Shown: piece by piece, positions 8,031 through 17,469 of the stretch
How positions within the stretch are numbered: position 1 is the first letter of the stretch
Layout of the letters: each line of letters starts with the position of its first letter
NCBI RefSeq assembly: GCF_900103985.1
Contig: NZ_FNIE01000003.1
Location: forward strand, 583,076-647,075
Length of the DNA: 64,000 nt
Source of the DNA: Actinacidiphila guanduensis
Lineage (GTDB): Bacteria; Actinomycetota; Actinomycetes; Streptomycetales; Streptomycetaceae
Direction of reading: 5' to 3'
Made by a program: the position numbers and the translations under genes
The notes under the pieces: model-generated
Databases searched by the model: none
What the model was told of the DNA's origin: nothing
Seen by the model: only the letters and a program-made list of their open reading frames with translations

Positions 8031-9314
8031 ATGGAGATCGACGAGCGGGTGGCCGCGCTGGGCCAGGAGCGGGTCGACCACCGCTTCAAAGGCACCCCGC
8101 CGGACGCCGAGGGGCTCACTGTGGCCGAACTTGCCGCGCAGCGCCGCGGCCTGTTCGACGGCGGCTTCACCACCCCGGTCCTCACGCTCTCCGCGGAGGC
8201 ACTGGACCACAACCTCGGCCAGCTGGAGCGCTACACCGCCGGGCACGGACTCCGCTTCGCCCCGCACGGCAAGACGTCGATGGCCCCGCAGCTCTTCGCC
8301 GACCAGCTCGCCCGCGGCGCCTGGGGCATCACCCTCGCGCAGCCCCACCAGGTGCGGGTGGCCCGGGCGTTCGGCGTGCCGCGGATCTTCCTGGCCAACG
8401 AGGTGGTGGACGCCGCCGCCCTGCGCTGGATCGGCGCCGAGCTGGACGCCGACCCGGACTTCGAACTCGTCGTCTACGTGGACTCCGTGCGCGGGGTCGA
8501 GCTGATGGACGCGGCCCTGCGCACGGCGGGGACCGAGCGGCGGCTGGACGTCGTGGTGGAGGTGGGCGCCGGGGAAGGCGCGCGCACCGGGGCGCGGACT
8601 GCGGCCGAGGCGACGGCGGTCGTGGCCGCCGCGGCGGCCACGACCACGCTGCGGCCGGTCGGTGTCGCCGGCTACGAGGCCGAGGTGCCGCAGGCCGACC
8701 CGGAGCGGGTGGCGGCCTACCTGCGCGACCTGCTGGCGCTGACCGCGGCCCTGGACCGGGCCGGGCACTTCGCCGCCGCCGGCACGATCGTGGTGAGCGC
8801 GGGCGGCTCGGCGTGGTTCGACGTGGTCGCCGACGTCTTCGCCAAGATGCCCGAGCTGTCCCGGCCGGTGCTGCCGCTGCTGCGCTCGGGCGCCTATCTG
8901 ACGCACGACGACGACCACTACCGCGCGGTGACGCCCTTCAACCGGGTGCCCGCCGAGGGCGCGCTGCGGCCCGCCTTCCGGCTGTGGGCGCAGGTCGTCT
9001 CCCGCCCCGCCCCCGACCAGGCGTTCCTCAACGCGGGCAAGCGCGACGTCCCCTACGACCTCGGGCTGCCCCGGCCGCTGCTGGTGCGCTCGGGGCGCGA
9101 CGGGTCGCAGCGGGAGGCCCCCGGCGGGCTCGCGGTGGTCAAGCTCTCCGACCAGCACGCCTGGCTGCAGGTGCCGCCGCAGGACCGGCTGGAGGTGGGC
9201 GACCTGGTCGGCCTCGGCCTGTCCCACCCGTGCACGACCTTCGACAAGTGGCAGCTGATCCCGGTGGTGACGGCGGACGGCGCCGTCACCTCCTACGTCC
9301 GCACCTTCTTCTGA
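8031..9314 (+). CDS. D-amino-acid deaminase, DSD1/D-threonine-aldolase fold
   Basis: 427 residues. An alanine-racemase-like N-terminal barrel carries the PLP lysine in PHGKTS (Lys81). The C-terminal domain has LSHPCTTFDKW, whose His-x-Cys pair matches the zinc ligands of D-serine dehydratase (DSD1). The reaction is therefore likely pyridoxal-phosphate- and zinc-dependent deamination of D-serine or a related D-amino acid to the keto acid plus ammonia. The ATG at 8031 follows GAGGAG. It probably shares a transcript with the D-aminoacylase gene at 9492, which would supply free D-amino acids. Confidence 0.88.
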   Translation: MEIDERVAALGQERVDHRFKGTPPDAEGLTVAELAAQRRGLFDGGFTTPVLTLSAEALDHNLGQLERYTAGHGLRFAPHGKTSMAPQLFADQLARGAWGITLAQPHQVRVARAFGVPRIFLANEVVDAAALRWIGAELDADPDFELVVYVDSVRGVELMDAALRTAGTERRLDVVVEVGAGEGARTGARTAAEATAVVAAAAATTTLRPVGVAGYEAEVPQADPERVAAYLRDLLALTAALDRAGHFAAAGTIVVSAGGSAWFDVVADVFAKMPELSRPVLPLLRSGAYLTHDDDHYRAVTPFNRVPAEGALRPAFRLWAQVVSRPAPDQAFLNAGKRDVPYDLGLPRPLLVRSGRDGSQREAPGGLAVVKLSDQHAWLQVPPQDRLEVGDLVGLGLSHPCTTFDKWQLIPVVTADGAVTSYVRTFF

Positions 9315-9388
9315 CCCCGAGCGCGCGAAGAACGCGAAGAACGCGGAGAGCCCGGAGAACGCAGCGGGCGCGGAGGACCGAACGGACC

Positions 9389-9431
9389 CGCGAGACCCGA
9401 CAGACCCGAGAGACCTGAGAGACCCGAGAGA
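9389..9431 (+). repeat. degenerate tandem AGACCCGAG-type repeat
   Basis: The deaminase-aminoacylase gap contains four to five imperfect copies of a 9-11 base unit (gagacccgac, agacccgag, agacctgag, agacccgag). No function is evident. Confidence 0.6.
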
Positions 9432-9440
9432 AACGGCCCG

Positions 9441-9472
9441 CCGCCAGGATTGGTACGTACCTTTCCTGGCGG
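9441..9472 (+). promoter_or_regulatory. nested perfect inverted repeat upstream of D-aminoacylase gene
   Basis: Outer arms CCGCCAGGA (9441-9449) and TCCTGGCGG (9464-9472) are exact complements and enclose the perfect palindrome GGTACGTACC (9452-9461). The whole 32 bases are symmetric apart from two mispaired positions on each side. It ends one base before the purine-rich ribosome-binding region (9474-9482). It could be an operator or an RNA hairpin that gates translation of the next gene. Confidence 0.65.
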
Positions 9473-9491
9473 TGGGGGAAGATGGCTGCTC

Positions 9492-11120
9492 ATGGAGCTG
9501 GTGTTGCGCGGGGCCCGGGTGGTGGACGGCAGCGGCGCGCCCGCGTTCACCGCCGACGTGGCGATCGACGGCGGGCGGATCGCGCGGATCGTTCCGGAAG
9601 GCGGCGGCCGCCGGCCGTCCGCCGCCCAGGTGCTGGACGCCGACGGGCTGGTGCTGGCCCCCGGCTTCGTCGACATGCACGCCCACAGCGACCTCGCCCT
9701 GCTCACCGACGCCTCCCACGAGGCCAAAGTCGCCCAGGGCGTCACGCTGGAGGTGCTGGGCCAGGACGGGCTCTCCTACGCCCCGGTGGACGACGCCGTC
9801 CTGCCGCCGCTGCGCGAGCAGATCGCCGGCTGGAACGGCCCCGGCGAGGACGCCGACTTCACCTGGCGCGGGGTCGGCGAGTACCTGGACCGGCTGGACG
9901 AGGGCGTGGCCGTCAACGCCGCCTACCTGGTGCCGCAGGGCACCGTGCGGGCCGTGGTGATGGGCTGGGCCGACCGGCCGCCGACCGAGCGCGAGCTGGA
10001 GCGGATGAAGGAGCTGGTGGCCCGCGGCCTGGCCGAGGGCGCCGTCGGCATGTCGTCCGGCCTGACCTACACCCCGGGCATGTACGCCTCCGACGGCGAA
10101 CTCACCGAGCTGTGCCGGGTGGTGGCCGCCTACGACGGCTACTACTGCCCGCACCACCGCTCCTACGGCAAGGGCGCGCTCGCCGCCTACGAGGGGATGG
10201 TCGCGCTCGCCCGCACGGCCGGCTGCGCGCTGCACCTGGCGCACGCCACGATGAACTTCGACGTCAACCGGGGCCGGGCCGGCGACCTGCTGGCACTGCT
10301 GGACCGCGCCCTGGACGACGGCGCCGACATCACCCTCGACAGCTACCCCTACACCCCCGGCTGCACCACCCTGGCCGCGCTGCTGCCCAGTTGGGCCGCC
10401 GAGGGCGGCCCGGCGGCGACGCTGGAGCGGCTGCGCGAGGAGACGACGGCCGAGGCGATCCGGCACGCCATGGAGGTCGAGGGCTCCGACGGCAGCCACG
10501 GCGTGCCCATGGACTGGTCCACGATCGAGATCTCCGGGGTGGGCGACCCGGCGCTGGCCGGCCGCGTCGGCACCCGGCTCGACAGCTGGGCCACCGCCCG
10601 TGCGCTGCTGCTCGCCGACCGGCTGGGCACCACCGTGCTGCAGCACGTGGGCGACGAGGCGAACGTGGCGGCGATCATGCGGCACCGCGCCCACACCGGC
10701 GGCTCCGACGGCATCCTGCACGGCGCGAAGCCGCACCCGCGCGCGTACGGCACCTTCCCCGAGTACCTGGGGCGCTACGTACGGGAGTTGGGGGTGCTCG
10801 GGCTGGAGGAGTGCGTGGCGCACCTGAGCGGGCGGCCCGCGGCCCGGCTGCGGCTGCCCGACCGCGGCCTGGTCCGCGAGGGCCACCGGGCCGACCTGGT
10901 GCTCTTCGACCCGGACACGGTGGCCTCCGGCGCCACCTTCGAGCGGCCCCGCGCGCTGCCGGTGGGCATCCCGCACGTGCTGGTGGACGGCCGCTTCGCG
11001 GTCCGGGACGGCCGGCGCACCGGGGTGCTGGCGGGGCGCTCGGTCAGGAGGGCACCGGCCCGTCCGGCCGCGGCCCGGACCCCTGCCCACCGGTCGAACC
11101 GGACCGGGGACCGGCGCTGA
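9492..11120 (+). CDS. N-acyl-D-amino-acid deacylase (D-aminoacylase)
   Basis: 542 residues. Amidohydrolase-superfamily layout: small beta domain with MELVLRGARVVDGSG, then FVDMHAHSDLAL giving the metal ligands H-x-H, a central barrel with CPHHRSYGKG and LHLAHATMN, and a C-terminal HLSGRPAARLRLPDRG closing the beta domain. It removes the acyl group from N-acyl-D-amino acids; the freed D-amino acid is a substrate for the adjacent deaminase. The ATG at 9492 has GGGGGAAG about 9 bases upstream. Its last 77 bases overlap the convergent KAP gene. Confidence 0.93.
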   Translation: MELVLRGARVVDGSGAPAFTADVAIDGGRIARIVPEGGGRRPSAAQVLDADGLVLAPGFVDMHAHSDLALLTDASHEAKVAQGVTLEVLGQDGLSYAPVDDAVLPPLREQIAGWNGPGEDADFTWRGVGEYLDRLDEGVAVNAAYLVPQGTVRAVVMGWADRPPTERELERMKELVARGLAEGAVGMSSGLTYTPGMYASDGELTELCRVVAAYDGYYCPHHRSYGKGALAAYEGMVALARTAGCALHLAHATMNFDVNRGRAGDLLALLDRALDDGADITLDSYPYTPGCTTLAALLPSWAAEGGPAATLERLREETTAEAIRHAMEVEGSDGSHGVPMDWSTIEISGVGDPALAGRVGTRLDSWATARALLLADRLGTTVLQHVGDEANVAAIMRHRAHTGGSDGILHGAKPHPRAYGTFPEYLGRYVRELGVLGLEECVAHLSGRPAARLRLPDRGLVREGHRADLVLFDPDTVASGATFERPRALPVGIPHVLVDGRFAVRDGRRTGVLAGRSVRRAPARPAAARTPAHRSNRTGDRR

Positions 11121-13227
11121 ACCCGGCACCGTCCGAGTCGCCGTACGGGCGCGGCCCGGCGGCCGCGGCCGGGGTCACCGGGCCGACGGCGGCGACCACG
11201 GCGGCCACCGCCGACTCCGTGTCGTCGGTGATCGCCGCGGCCGCCAGCTCCTCGGCCGCGCGCCGCTCGTTGGGGGTCAACCGCGGGGTGTAGAAGACGA
11301 CCGGGCCGTTGTAGCCGGCCGCCCGCGCGGCCCGGACCAGCTCGAAGCCGTGGTCGCGCTCGGTGAACGCCCCGGTGTGGCAGAGCACCGCCTGCGGGCC
11401 GCGCCGCAGCGCGGCCTGCCACACCACGTCGTTGAACGCGAAGTCCACCGCGAGGCCCGCCTGCTGGAGCGCGAAGTCGAGCTGTCCCGCGGCGGCGCCG
11501 GTGAAGCCGGCGAGTACCACGGTCGGGGCCTGGACCGTGCTCCCCCCGGCCCGCGGGCCGCCCGGCTGCGGCAGGCCGCCGGGTGGCGGATAGAGCGGGT
11601 ACGGGCCGGGGTCGCGCGCGTCGCGCCCGTCAGGGCCGTCGAGGTCGTCGAGCCCGGAGGCCACCGTCTGCGGGCGGCCGCCCGCGGTGCCGGCGGGCGC
11701 GGCCCCGCGCGGCCCGGGCAGCGCCGGGCCGGCGGCGTAGCCGGCGGGATAGCCAGTGGGGTAGCCGGTGGGGTAATCCGGTGGCCCCGTCACCTGCGCT
11801 TGCGTTCCCCCGGTCCAGGGCGAGCCGCCGGCCGCCGGGCCGTCCATGCCGTAGCGCAGCCGGCGCAGCACCGTGGCGATCTCGGACAGGCCCATCAGCT
11901 CGCCGAGCAGCGCCACGAAGGAGGGGTCGTCGGCGAGCTGCGGGAACACCTCGGGGAGCTGGCCCTCCAGGTTGGCCAGGGCGTCCGGGCGGCCCTGCAC
12001 GTCGGGCACCGGGACGGCGTAGGGGCTCAGGAAGCGCTCGACCTCGCGGGTGGTCTGCTCGGTCCAGGGCCCGGTGCCGCGCAGCCTGCCGCGCACGTCG
12101 AGGTAGCCGAGGAACTCGTGCACGACGTCGGTGCCGGGCCGGGAGCCGCCCGGGGTGGTCATCAGCCGGTAGAAGTCGGAGTAGAGGTACTGCACCAGCA
12201 GGGTGCCGATCACCGCCTCCAGCCGGATGTCGGCCCAGATCGGGTTCAGCCGGGCCTCCAGCAGCAGGCCGTTGACCAGGCGCTTGACCCGGCGCGGGTT
12301 GCGGGCGGCGCGCTCGGCGAGCAGCTGCACCAGCCGCTCGTCGAGCAGGTGGTCCAGGCCCGCCTGGGCGGCGCACCAGCGCACGTAGCCGTGGATCTCG
12401 GCACTGCCCGCGGCCGGGATGCGGTAGCTGGTCTGGAAGATCTTCTCCATGAAGGCGGCGCCGGCCGGGTCGAGGTTGCGCAGCAGGCCGTCGGGGCTGA
12501 TCGCGGCCTTGTCGCAGCCGATGACGAAGGCGAGCCCGGGCACGTCCAGGTAGACCTTCAGCGCCTCGCACAGGGCGAGCACGGTGGGCTGCGAGCAGCG
12601 GTCGAGGTCGTCGATGAAGACGACGAGCATCCGGTCCGGGGTGCCGGACGGCACGTTCCGCGTCCACTCGTCGACGAGCCGGCGCAGCGCGTCGCGCATG
12701 CCGTTGCGGGCGGTGGCGTCCACCGACAGGCTGCGCCACAGCTCGTCCACCAGGCGGCCGGCCCCCAGCGGCCCGGCCACCAGCAGGCTCAGCAGCTGGG
12801 CGGCGCGCACCAGGGCGCCACCCTCGCGGGCCCGGCGCAGCGCCCGCCGCAGCACGTTGCGGTCGAACTGGCCGAGCACCGACTTGATCAGCCCCTCCAG
12901 GGCGTCGGTGCCGGTGGAGCTCCACGCGTTGTACCAGACGGTGTGCACCTCGCCGTGCTGGCGTAAGCGCGCGTCGACCATCCGCATCAGGCTGCTCTTG
13001 CCCATGCCCCAGCCGGCGTCCACCGCGAGGGTGAAGGGGGTGGAGGCGCGCGAGTCGACCAGCAGGGTGGCCAGCTGCTCGGCGGCCGTCCACGCGCCCA
13101 GCAGGTCCGCCTCGCGCCGGGAGACGGGCTCGTCGCCCAGCAGCGCCCCGCGCGCGTAACCGGCGGCGCCGTCGTAGGGGGCCGCGGCCGGGGCGGACAG
13201 CCCGGTCCGCGACGGTGGAGACGCCAT
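11044..13227 (-). CDS. KAP-family P-loop NTPase with C-terminal pseudo-receiver domain
   Basis: 727 residues. Walker A is AGWGMGKSS (71-79) and Walker B VVFIDDLDR (202-210), followed by NPRRVKRLVN typical of KAP NTPases. No transmembrane pair is obvious. Residues about 480-565 form a Pro/Gly/Tyr-rich linker with a (GYPT) repeat. Residues about 567-682 have an alternating beta-alpha pattern resembling a response-regulator receiver, but the phosphoacceptor Asp is absent (AVLCHTGAFTERDHG), so it is probably a pseudo-receiver. KAP proteins include membrane-associated signalling and phage-exclusion NTPases. Function here is unknown. ATG 13227 chosen as the first start before conserved sequence. 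It is convergent with and overlaps the D-aminoacylase gene. Confidence 0.85.
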   Translation of the reverse strand: MASPPSRTGLSAPAAAPYDGAAGYARGALLGDEPVSRREADLLGAWTAAEQLATLLVDSRASTPFTLAVDAGWGMGKSSLMRMVDARLRQHGEVHTVWYNAWSSTGTDALEGLIKSVLGQFDRNVLRRALRRAREGGALVRAAQLLSLLVAGPLGAGRLVDELWRSLSVDATARNGMRDALRRLVDEWTRNVPSGTPDRMLVVFIDDLDRCSQPTVLALCEALKVYLDVPGLAFVIGCDKAAISPDGLLRNLDPAGAAFMEKIFQTSYRIPAAGSAEIHGYVRWCAAQAGLDHLLDERLVQLLAERAARNPRRVKRLVNGLLLEARLNPIWADIRLEAVIGTLLVQYLYSDFYRLMTTPGGSRPGTDVVHEFLGYLDVRGRLRGTGPWTEQTTREVERFLSPYAVPVPDVQGRPDALANLEGQLPEVFPQLADDPSFVALLGELMGLSEIATVLRRLRYGMDGPAAGGSPWTGGTQAQVTGPPDYPTGYPTGYPAGYAAGPALPGPRGAAPAGTAGGRPQTVASGLDDLDGPDGRDARDPGPYPLYPPPGGLPQPGGPRAGGSTVQAPTVVLAGFTGAAAGQLDFALQQAGLAVDFAFNDVVWQAALRRGPQAVLCHTGAFTERDHGFELVRAARAAGYNGPVVFYTPRLTPNERRAAEELAAAAITDDTESAVAAVVAAVGPVTPAAAAGPRPYGDSDGAGFSAGPRSGSTGGQGSGPRPDGPVPS

Positions 13228-13372
13228 GCCCGCAGTCTCCCAGAACCCGCCGCCCGCGAAACCCCGCCCGCCCGTAGCGGCCCGGCCGCGACCGTGTGCC
13301 CGCGCCGTCCGCGCCGTCCACGTGGTGGAAAACACCGCGCGGCCGCCGAAACCTGTCGTTAAGGTGACCGGC

Positions 13373-14584
13373 ATGCAGGTGATCCAGTCCACGAAACTCG
13401 CCAACGTCTGCTACGAGATCCGGGGTCCGGTTCTTGAGGAGGCGATGCGGCTGGAGGCGGCCGGGCACCGCATCCTCAAGCTCAACACCGGCAACCCGGC
13501 GCCCTTCGGCTTCGAGTGCCCGCCGGAGATCCTCGAGGACATGCTGCGCACCCTCGGCGACGCGCACGGCTACGGCGACGCGAAGGGCCTGCTGTCGGCC
13601 CGCCGCGCCGTCATGCAGCACTACCAGACCAAGGGCATCCCGCTCGACGTCGAGGACATCTACCTCGGCAACGGCGTCTCCGAGCTGATCCAGATGTCCA
13701 TGCAGGCGCTGCTCGACGACGGCGACGAGGTGCTCGTCCCGGCCCCCGACTACCCGCTGTGGACGGCCTCGGTCTCGCTGGCCGGCGGCACCGCGGTGCA
13801 CTACCGGTGCGACGAGCAGTCCGACTGGATGCCGGACCTCGCCGACATCGAGCGCAAGGTCACCGACCGCACCAAGGCCCTGGTGATCATCAACCCCAAC
13901 AACCCCACCGGCGCCCTGTACGACGACGAGATGCTGCGCGGCCTGACCGACATCGCCCGCCGGCACAACCTGATCGTCTGCTCCGACGAGATCTACGACA
14001 AGATCCTCTACGACGACGCCACCCACACTCCCACCTCCGCCATCGCCCCCGACCTGCTCACCCTCACCTTCAACGGGCTCTCCAAGGCGTACCGGGTGGC
14101 GGGCTACCGCAGCGGCTGGATGGCGGTGTGCGGCCCCAAGCAGCACGCGGCCAACTACATCGAGGGCCTGACGATCCTGGCGAACATGCGGCTGTGCGCC
14201 AACATGCCGGCCCAGCACGCGATCGCCACCGCGCTCGGCGGCCACCAGTCGATCACCTCGCTGGTGCTGCCCGGCGGCCGGCTGCGCGCCCAGCGCGACG
14301 CCGCCTACGAGGCGCTGCTCGACATCCCGGGCGTCACCTGCGTCAAGCCGAAGGGCGCGCTGTACGCCTTCCCGCGGCTCGACCCGCAGGTCTACAAGAT
14401 CAAGGACGACCGGCAGATGGTGCTGGACCTGCTGCGCGCCGAGAAGATCATGATCGTGCACGGCACCGGGTTCAACTGGCCCGAGCCAGACCACTTCCGG
14501 ATCGTGACGCTGCCGCGGGCGGAGGACCTGCGCAGCGCGATCCAGCGCATCGGGCGCTTCCTGGACGGCTACTCGCAGCCGTAG
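13373..14584 (+). CDS. class I aminotransferase, alanine transaminase (AlaA/AlaT-like)
   Basis: 403 residues. PLP enzyme of fold type I: YLGNGVSELIQM, INPNNPTGALYD, CSDEIYDKILYD and the lysine motif LSKAYRVAGYRSGW with Lys238. The N-terminus (STKLANVCYEIRGPVLEEA) is characteristic of AlaA/AlaT enzymes that make alanine from pyruvate and glutamate. The ATG at 13373 follows AAGGTGA. It is divergent from the KAP gene and convergent with pckG. Confidence 0.92.
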   Translation: MQVIQSTKLANVCYEIRGPVLEEAMRLEAAGHRILKLNTGNPAPFGFECPPEILEDMLRTLGDAHGYGDAKGLLSARRAVMQHYQTKGIPLDVEDIYLGNGVSELIQMSMQALLDDGDEVLVPAPDYPLWTASVSLAGGTAVHYRCDEQSDWMPDLADIERKVTDRTKALVIINPNNPTGALYDDEMLRGLTDIARRHNLIVCSDEIYDKILYDDATHTPTSAIAPDLLTLTFNGLSKAYRVAGYRSGWMAVCGPKQHAANYIEGLTILANMRLCANMPAQHAIATALGGHQSITSLVLPGGRLRAQRDAAYEALLDIPGVTCVKPKGALYAFPRLDPQVYKIKDDRQMVLDLLRAEKIMIVHGTGFNWPEPDHFRIVTLPRAEDLRSAIQRIGRFLDGYSQP

Positions 14585-14601
14585 CGCCCCGCCGGCGCGG
14601 G

Positions 14602-14640
14602 CGACCGGCACGGGGCGGCGGCACCGCCCGGAGCCGGTCG
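14602..14640. terminator. inverted repeat between convergent aminotransferase and pckG genes
   Basis: Arms CGACCGG (14602-14608) and CCGGTCG (14634-14640) enclose a second complementary pair, GGGCGG and CCGCCC. It lies in the 86-base convergent gap, so a bidirectional terminator is likely; no T tract. Confidence 0.45.
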
Positions 14641-14670
14641 TCGCGCTGCGGCCCTGTCGGGCGTCCGGGC

Positions 14671-16491
14671 TCAGCCCAGGCGCGCGACCAGGGACTCGTA
14701 CTCCTGCCACAGCTCGGGCGGGGTGTGGTCGCCGAAGGTCTCCAGGTGCGGCGGGATCAGCGCGGCCTCCTGGCGCCAGACGGCCGGGTCCACGGTCAGC
14801 AGCAGCTCGCGGTCCTCGGCGCTGAGGTCCAGCCCGTCGAGGTCCAGGGCGCCCTCGGCCGGCAGGACACCGATGGGGCTGCGCACGCCCTCGGCCTCGC
14901 CGTTCAGGCGCTGCACGATCCACTTCAGCACCCGGCTGTTCTCGCCGAAGCCCGGCCACACGAACCGCCCGGCGGCGTCCTTGCGGAACCAGTTGACGTA
15001 GTAGATCCGCGGCAGTTTCGAGGCGTCGTGCTCCTTGCCCATCCGCAGCCAGTGGGCGAAGTAGTCGCCCATGTTGTAGCCGCAGAAGGGGAGCATCGCG
15101 AACGGGTCGCGGCGCAGTTCGCCGACCTTGCCCTCGGCGGCGGCCGTCTTCTCGCTGGCGACGTTCGCGCCGAGGAAGACGCCGTGCTGCCAGTCGAAGG
15201 ACTCGGTGACCAGCGGGACCGCCGAGGCGCGGCGGCCGCCGAACAGGATCGCCGAGATCGGCACGCCGCGCGGGTCCTCCCACTCGGGCGCGATGATCGG
15301 GCACTGCGCGGCCGGCACGGTGAAGCGGGCGTTGGGGTGGGCGGCCGGTGTGCCGCTGTCCGGGGTCCAGTCCTGGCCGCGCCAGTCGACGAGGTGGGCC
15401 GGCGGCTCCTCGGTCATGCCCTCCCACCACACGTCGCCGTCGTCGGTGCGGGCGACATTGGTGAAGACGGCGTTGCCGTACATCGTCTTCATCGCGTTGG
15501 CGTTGGTGTGCTCGCCGGTGCCGGGGGCGACGCCGAAGAAGCCGGCCTCGGGGTTGATGGCGTACAGCCGGCCGTCCTCGCCGAAGCGCATCCAGGCGAT
15601 GTCGTCGCCGATGGTCTCCACCGTCCAGCCGGAGACGGTGGGCTCCAGCATGGCGAGGTTGGTCTTGCCGCAGGCGGAGGGGAAGGCCGCGGCGACGTAG
15701 CGGGGGGTGCCCTGCGGCGGGGTGAGCTTGAGGATGAGCATGTGCTCGGCGAGCCAGCCCTCGTCGCGGCCCATCACCGAGGCGATCCGCAGCGCGTAGC
15801 ACTTCTTGCCGAGCAGCGCGTTGCCGCCGTAGCCGGAGCCGTAGGACCAGATCTCGCGGTCCTCGGGGAAGTGCGAGATGTACTTGGTGGCGTTGCACGG
15901 CCACGGCACGTCGGCCTGGCCGGGCGCGAGGGGGGCGCCCACGGAGTGCACGGCCTTGACGAAGGGGGCGTCGGTGCCCAGGGCGTCCAGTACGGCGCTG
16001 CCCATGCGGGTCATGGTGCGCATCGAGACGGCGACGTAGGCGGAGTCGGTGATCTCCACGCCCATCGCGGACAGTTCGGAGCCGAGCGGGCCCATGCAGA
16101 AGGGCACCACGTACATCGTCCGGCCGCGCATCGCGCCGCGGAAGAGGCCGCCCTCACCGCCGCGGCCGGTGAAGACCTCGCGCATCTCGTCGGGCGCCAT
16201 CCAGTTGTTGGTGGGCCCGGCGTCGGCCTCGCGGGCCGAGCAGATGAAGGTGCGGTCCTCGACCCTGGCCACGTCGGTGGGGTCGGAGACGGCGAGGTAG
16301 GAATTGGGGCGCAGGGTCGGATCGAGCCGGGTGAAGGTGCCCTTGGCGACGAGTTCGCCGGCCAGCCGGCGGTACTCCTCCTCGGAGCCGTCGCACCAGA
16401 CGACCTCGTCGGGCCGGGTGAGTTCGGCGATCTCGCCGACCCAGCGGATCAGTTCTGCGTGGTTGGTGGGAGCCGTAATGCCGCGCGCCAC
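14671..16491 (-). CDS. pckG: phosphoenolpyruvate carboxykinase (GTP)
   Basis: 606 residues, the family length. It catalyses oxaloacetate + GTP to PEP + GDP + CO2, the first committed step of gluconeogenesis. Visible motifs are the kinase P-loop FPSACGKTN (270-278), the substrate-binding MRTMTRMG, the [11 protein letters not shown] segment and VNWFRKD near the C-terminus. GTG 16491 is chosen because GGAG sits 5 bases upstream and the product then starts MARGI as in relatives; upstream codons to 16611 look non-coding. A palindrome at 16625-16638 lies in the promoter region shared with the divergent hemolysin III gene. Confidence 0.96.
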   Translation of the reverse strand: MARGITAPTNHAELIRWVGEIAELTRPDEVVWCDGSEEEYRRLAGELVAKGTFTRLDPTLRPNSYLAVSDPTDVARVEDRTFICSAREADAGPTNNWMAPDEMREVFTGRGGEGGLFRGAMRGRTMYVVPFCMGPLGSELSAMGVEITDSAYVAVSMRTMTRMGSAVLDALGTDAPFVKAVHSVGAPLAPGQADVPWPCNATKYISHFPEDREIWSYGSGYGGNALLGKKCYALRIASVMGRDEGWLAEHMLILKLTPPQGTPRYVAAAFPSACGKTNLAMLEPTVSGWTVETIGDDIAWMRFGEDGRLYAINPEAGFFGVAPGTGEHTNANAMKTMYGNAVFTNVARTDDGDVWWEGMTEEPPAHLVDWRGQDWTPDSGTPAAHPNARFTVPAAQCPIIAPEWEDPRGVPISAILFGGRRASAVPLVTESFDWQHGVFLGANVASEKTAAAEGKVGELRRDPFAMLPFCGYNMGDYFAHWLRMGKEHDASKLPRIYYVNWFRKDAAGRFVWPGFGENSRVLKWIVQRLNGEAEGVRSPIGVLPAEGALDLDGLDLSAEDRELLLTVDPAVWRQEAALIPPHLETFGDHTPPELWQEYESLVARLG

Positions 16492-16624
16492 GATCGCTCC
16501 GTTCCGCCGGGTCCGCACAGAACCGGCGTGGGGTTGAGGGTGTTGTTCGGCCCCTTGGGGGCTGCGGTCCGGACGCGTGCGCGAGGCTGCGCGAGACTGA
16601 CGGGCGCTCATCCGGTACCGATCG

Positions 16625-16638
16625 CACTCATATGAGTG
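16625..16638. promoter_or_regulatory. 14-base perfect palindrome upstream of pckG
   Basis: CACTCATATGAGTG is fully self-complementary and lies 134 bases before the pckG start and 110 bases before the divergent gene. Likely a regulator operator; the protein is unknown. A second weaker dyad (TTAC and GTAA arms) lies near 16709-16722, next to the hlyIII start. Confidence 0.6.
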
Positions 16639-16747
16639 TGGTCCCCTTCAAATGATTCTGTCCAGACCACCCGAAGTGAGCAGGGCCACTCACCCTGTCA
16701 GCTTCCTACTTATGGGTAACTTACGGTGACGTAGATAGCATTGCGGC

Positions 16748-17446
16748 ATGACAGTCGTGGACGAACCTGACGACGTGCCCTCCGCCGTCGATTCCGTCGA
16801 CCTGCCGAAGTCGCTGAAACCCAAGCTCAGAGGGTGGTTGCACGCAGGCATGTTCCCCGCTGTGCTGATAGCGGGGGTGGTGCTGACCGCCATGGCGCAG
16901 AGCACCCGCGGACGGGTCGCGTGCGCCGTCTTCACGGTGACCGCGTGTGCCCTCTTCGGCGTCAGCGCGCTCTACCACCGGGGCAACTGGGGCCCGCGCG
17001 GCGCAGGAATTTTGCGCAGGCTTGACCACGCGAACATCTTCCTGATCATCGCCGGCACCTACACACCGCTGACGATCCTGCTGCTGCCGGGAGGCACATC
17101 GGAGCTGCTGCTGTGGCTGGTGTGGGCGGGCGCGCTGGCGGGCATCGCCTTCCGGGTGTTCTGGGTCGGCGCGCCCCGCTGGCTCTACACGCCCTGCTAC
17201 ATCGCGCTGGGCTGGGTGGCCATATTCTTCCTGCCCGACTTCATGCGCACCGGCGGCGTCGCCGTCATGGTGTGCGTGATCGTCGGCGGCATCCTCTACA
17301 GCACGGGGGCCGCGGTCTACGGCTTCAAGAAGCCGAACCCCTCGCCCCGCTGGTTCGGCTTCCACGAGGTGTTCCACTCGTTCACGCTGGCCGCGTTCAT
17401 CATCCATTACGTGGGGATCTCGCTGGTGGCGTACACCCACAGGTAG
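16748..17446 (+). CDS. hemolysin III family (PAQR/YqfA-like) membrane protein
   Basis: 232 residues with seven predicted transmembrane helices. Conserved family motifs are present: SALYHRGNW in helix 2, DHANIFLIIAGTYTPL, and the C-terminal HEVFHSFTLAAFIIHY, supplying the Ser/His/Asp/His residues expected at the metal centre. Family members affect membrane lipid homeostasis. The ATG at 16748 has only a poor ribosome-binding site, with a TAGCAT hexamer about 10 bases before it, so a nearly leaderless mRNA is possible. A strong terminator follows at 17470. Confidence 0.93.
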   Translation: MTVVDEPDDVPSAVDSVDLPKSLKPKLRGWLHAGMFPAVLIAGVVLTAMAQSTRGRVACAVFTVTACALFGVSALYHRGNWGPRGAGILRRLDHANIFLIIAGTYTPLTILLLPGGTSELLLWLVWAGALAGIAFRVFWVGAPRWLYTPCYIALGWVAIFFLPDFMRTGGVAVMVCVIVGGILYSTGAAVYGFKKPNPSPRWFGFHEVFHSFTLAAFIIHYVGISLVAYTHR

Positions 17447-17469
17447 GGCTTCGACACTCGTCCCCGAAA

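Noticed and set aside
6786..11129. Minus-strand open frame of over 1400 codons across the D-amino-acid genes
   Set aside because: It crosses the opposite strands of several clearly real genes and has a low-complexity product without motifs; high GC content removes stop codons.
16492..16611. Upstream 40-residue extension of PEP carboxykinase
   Set aside because: Ser/Arg/Pro-rich sequence unlike the family; the GTG at 16491 with GGAG fits the usual length.
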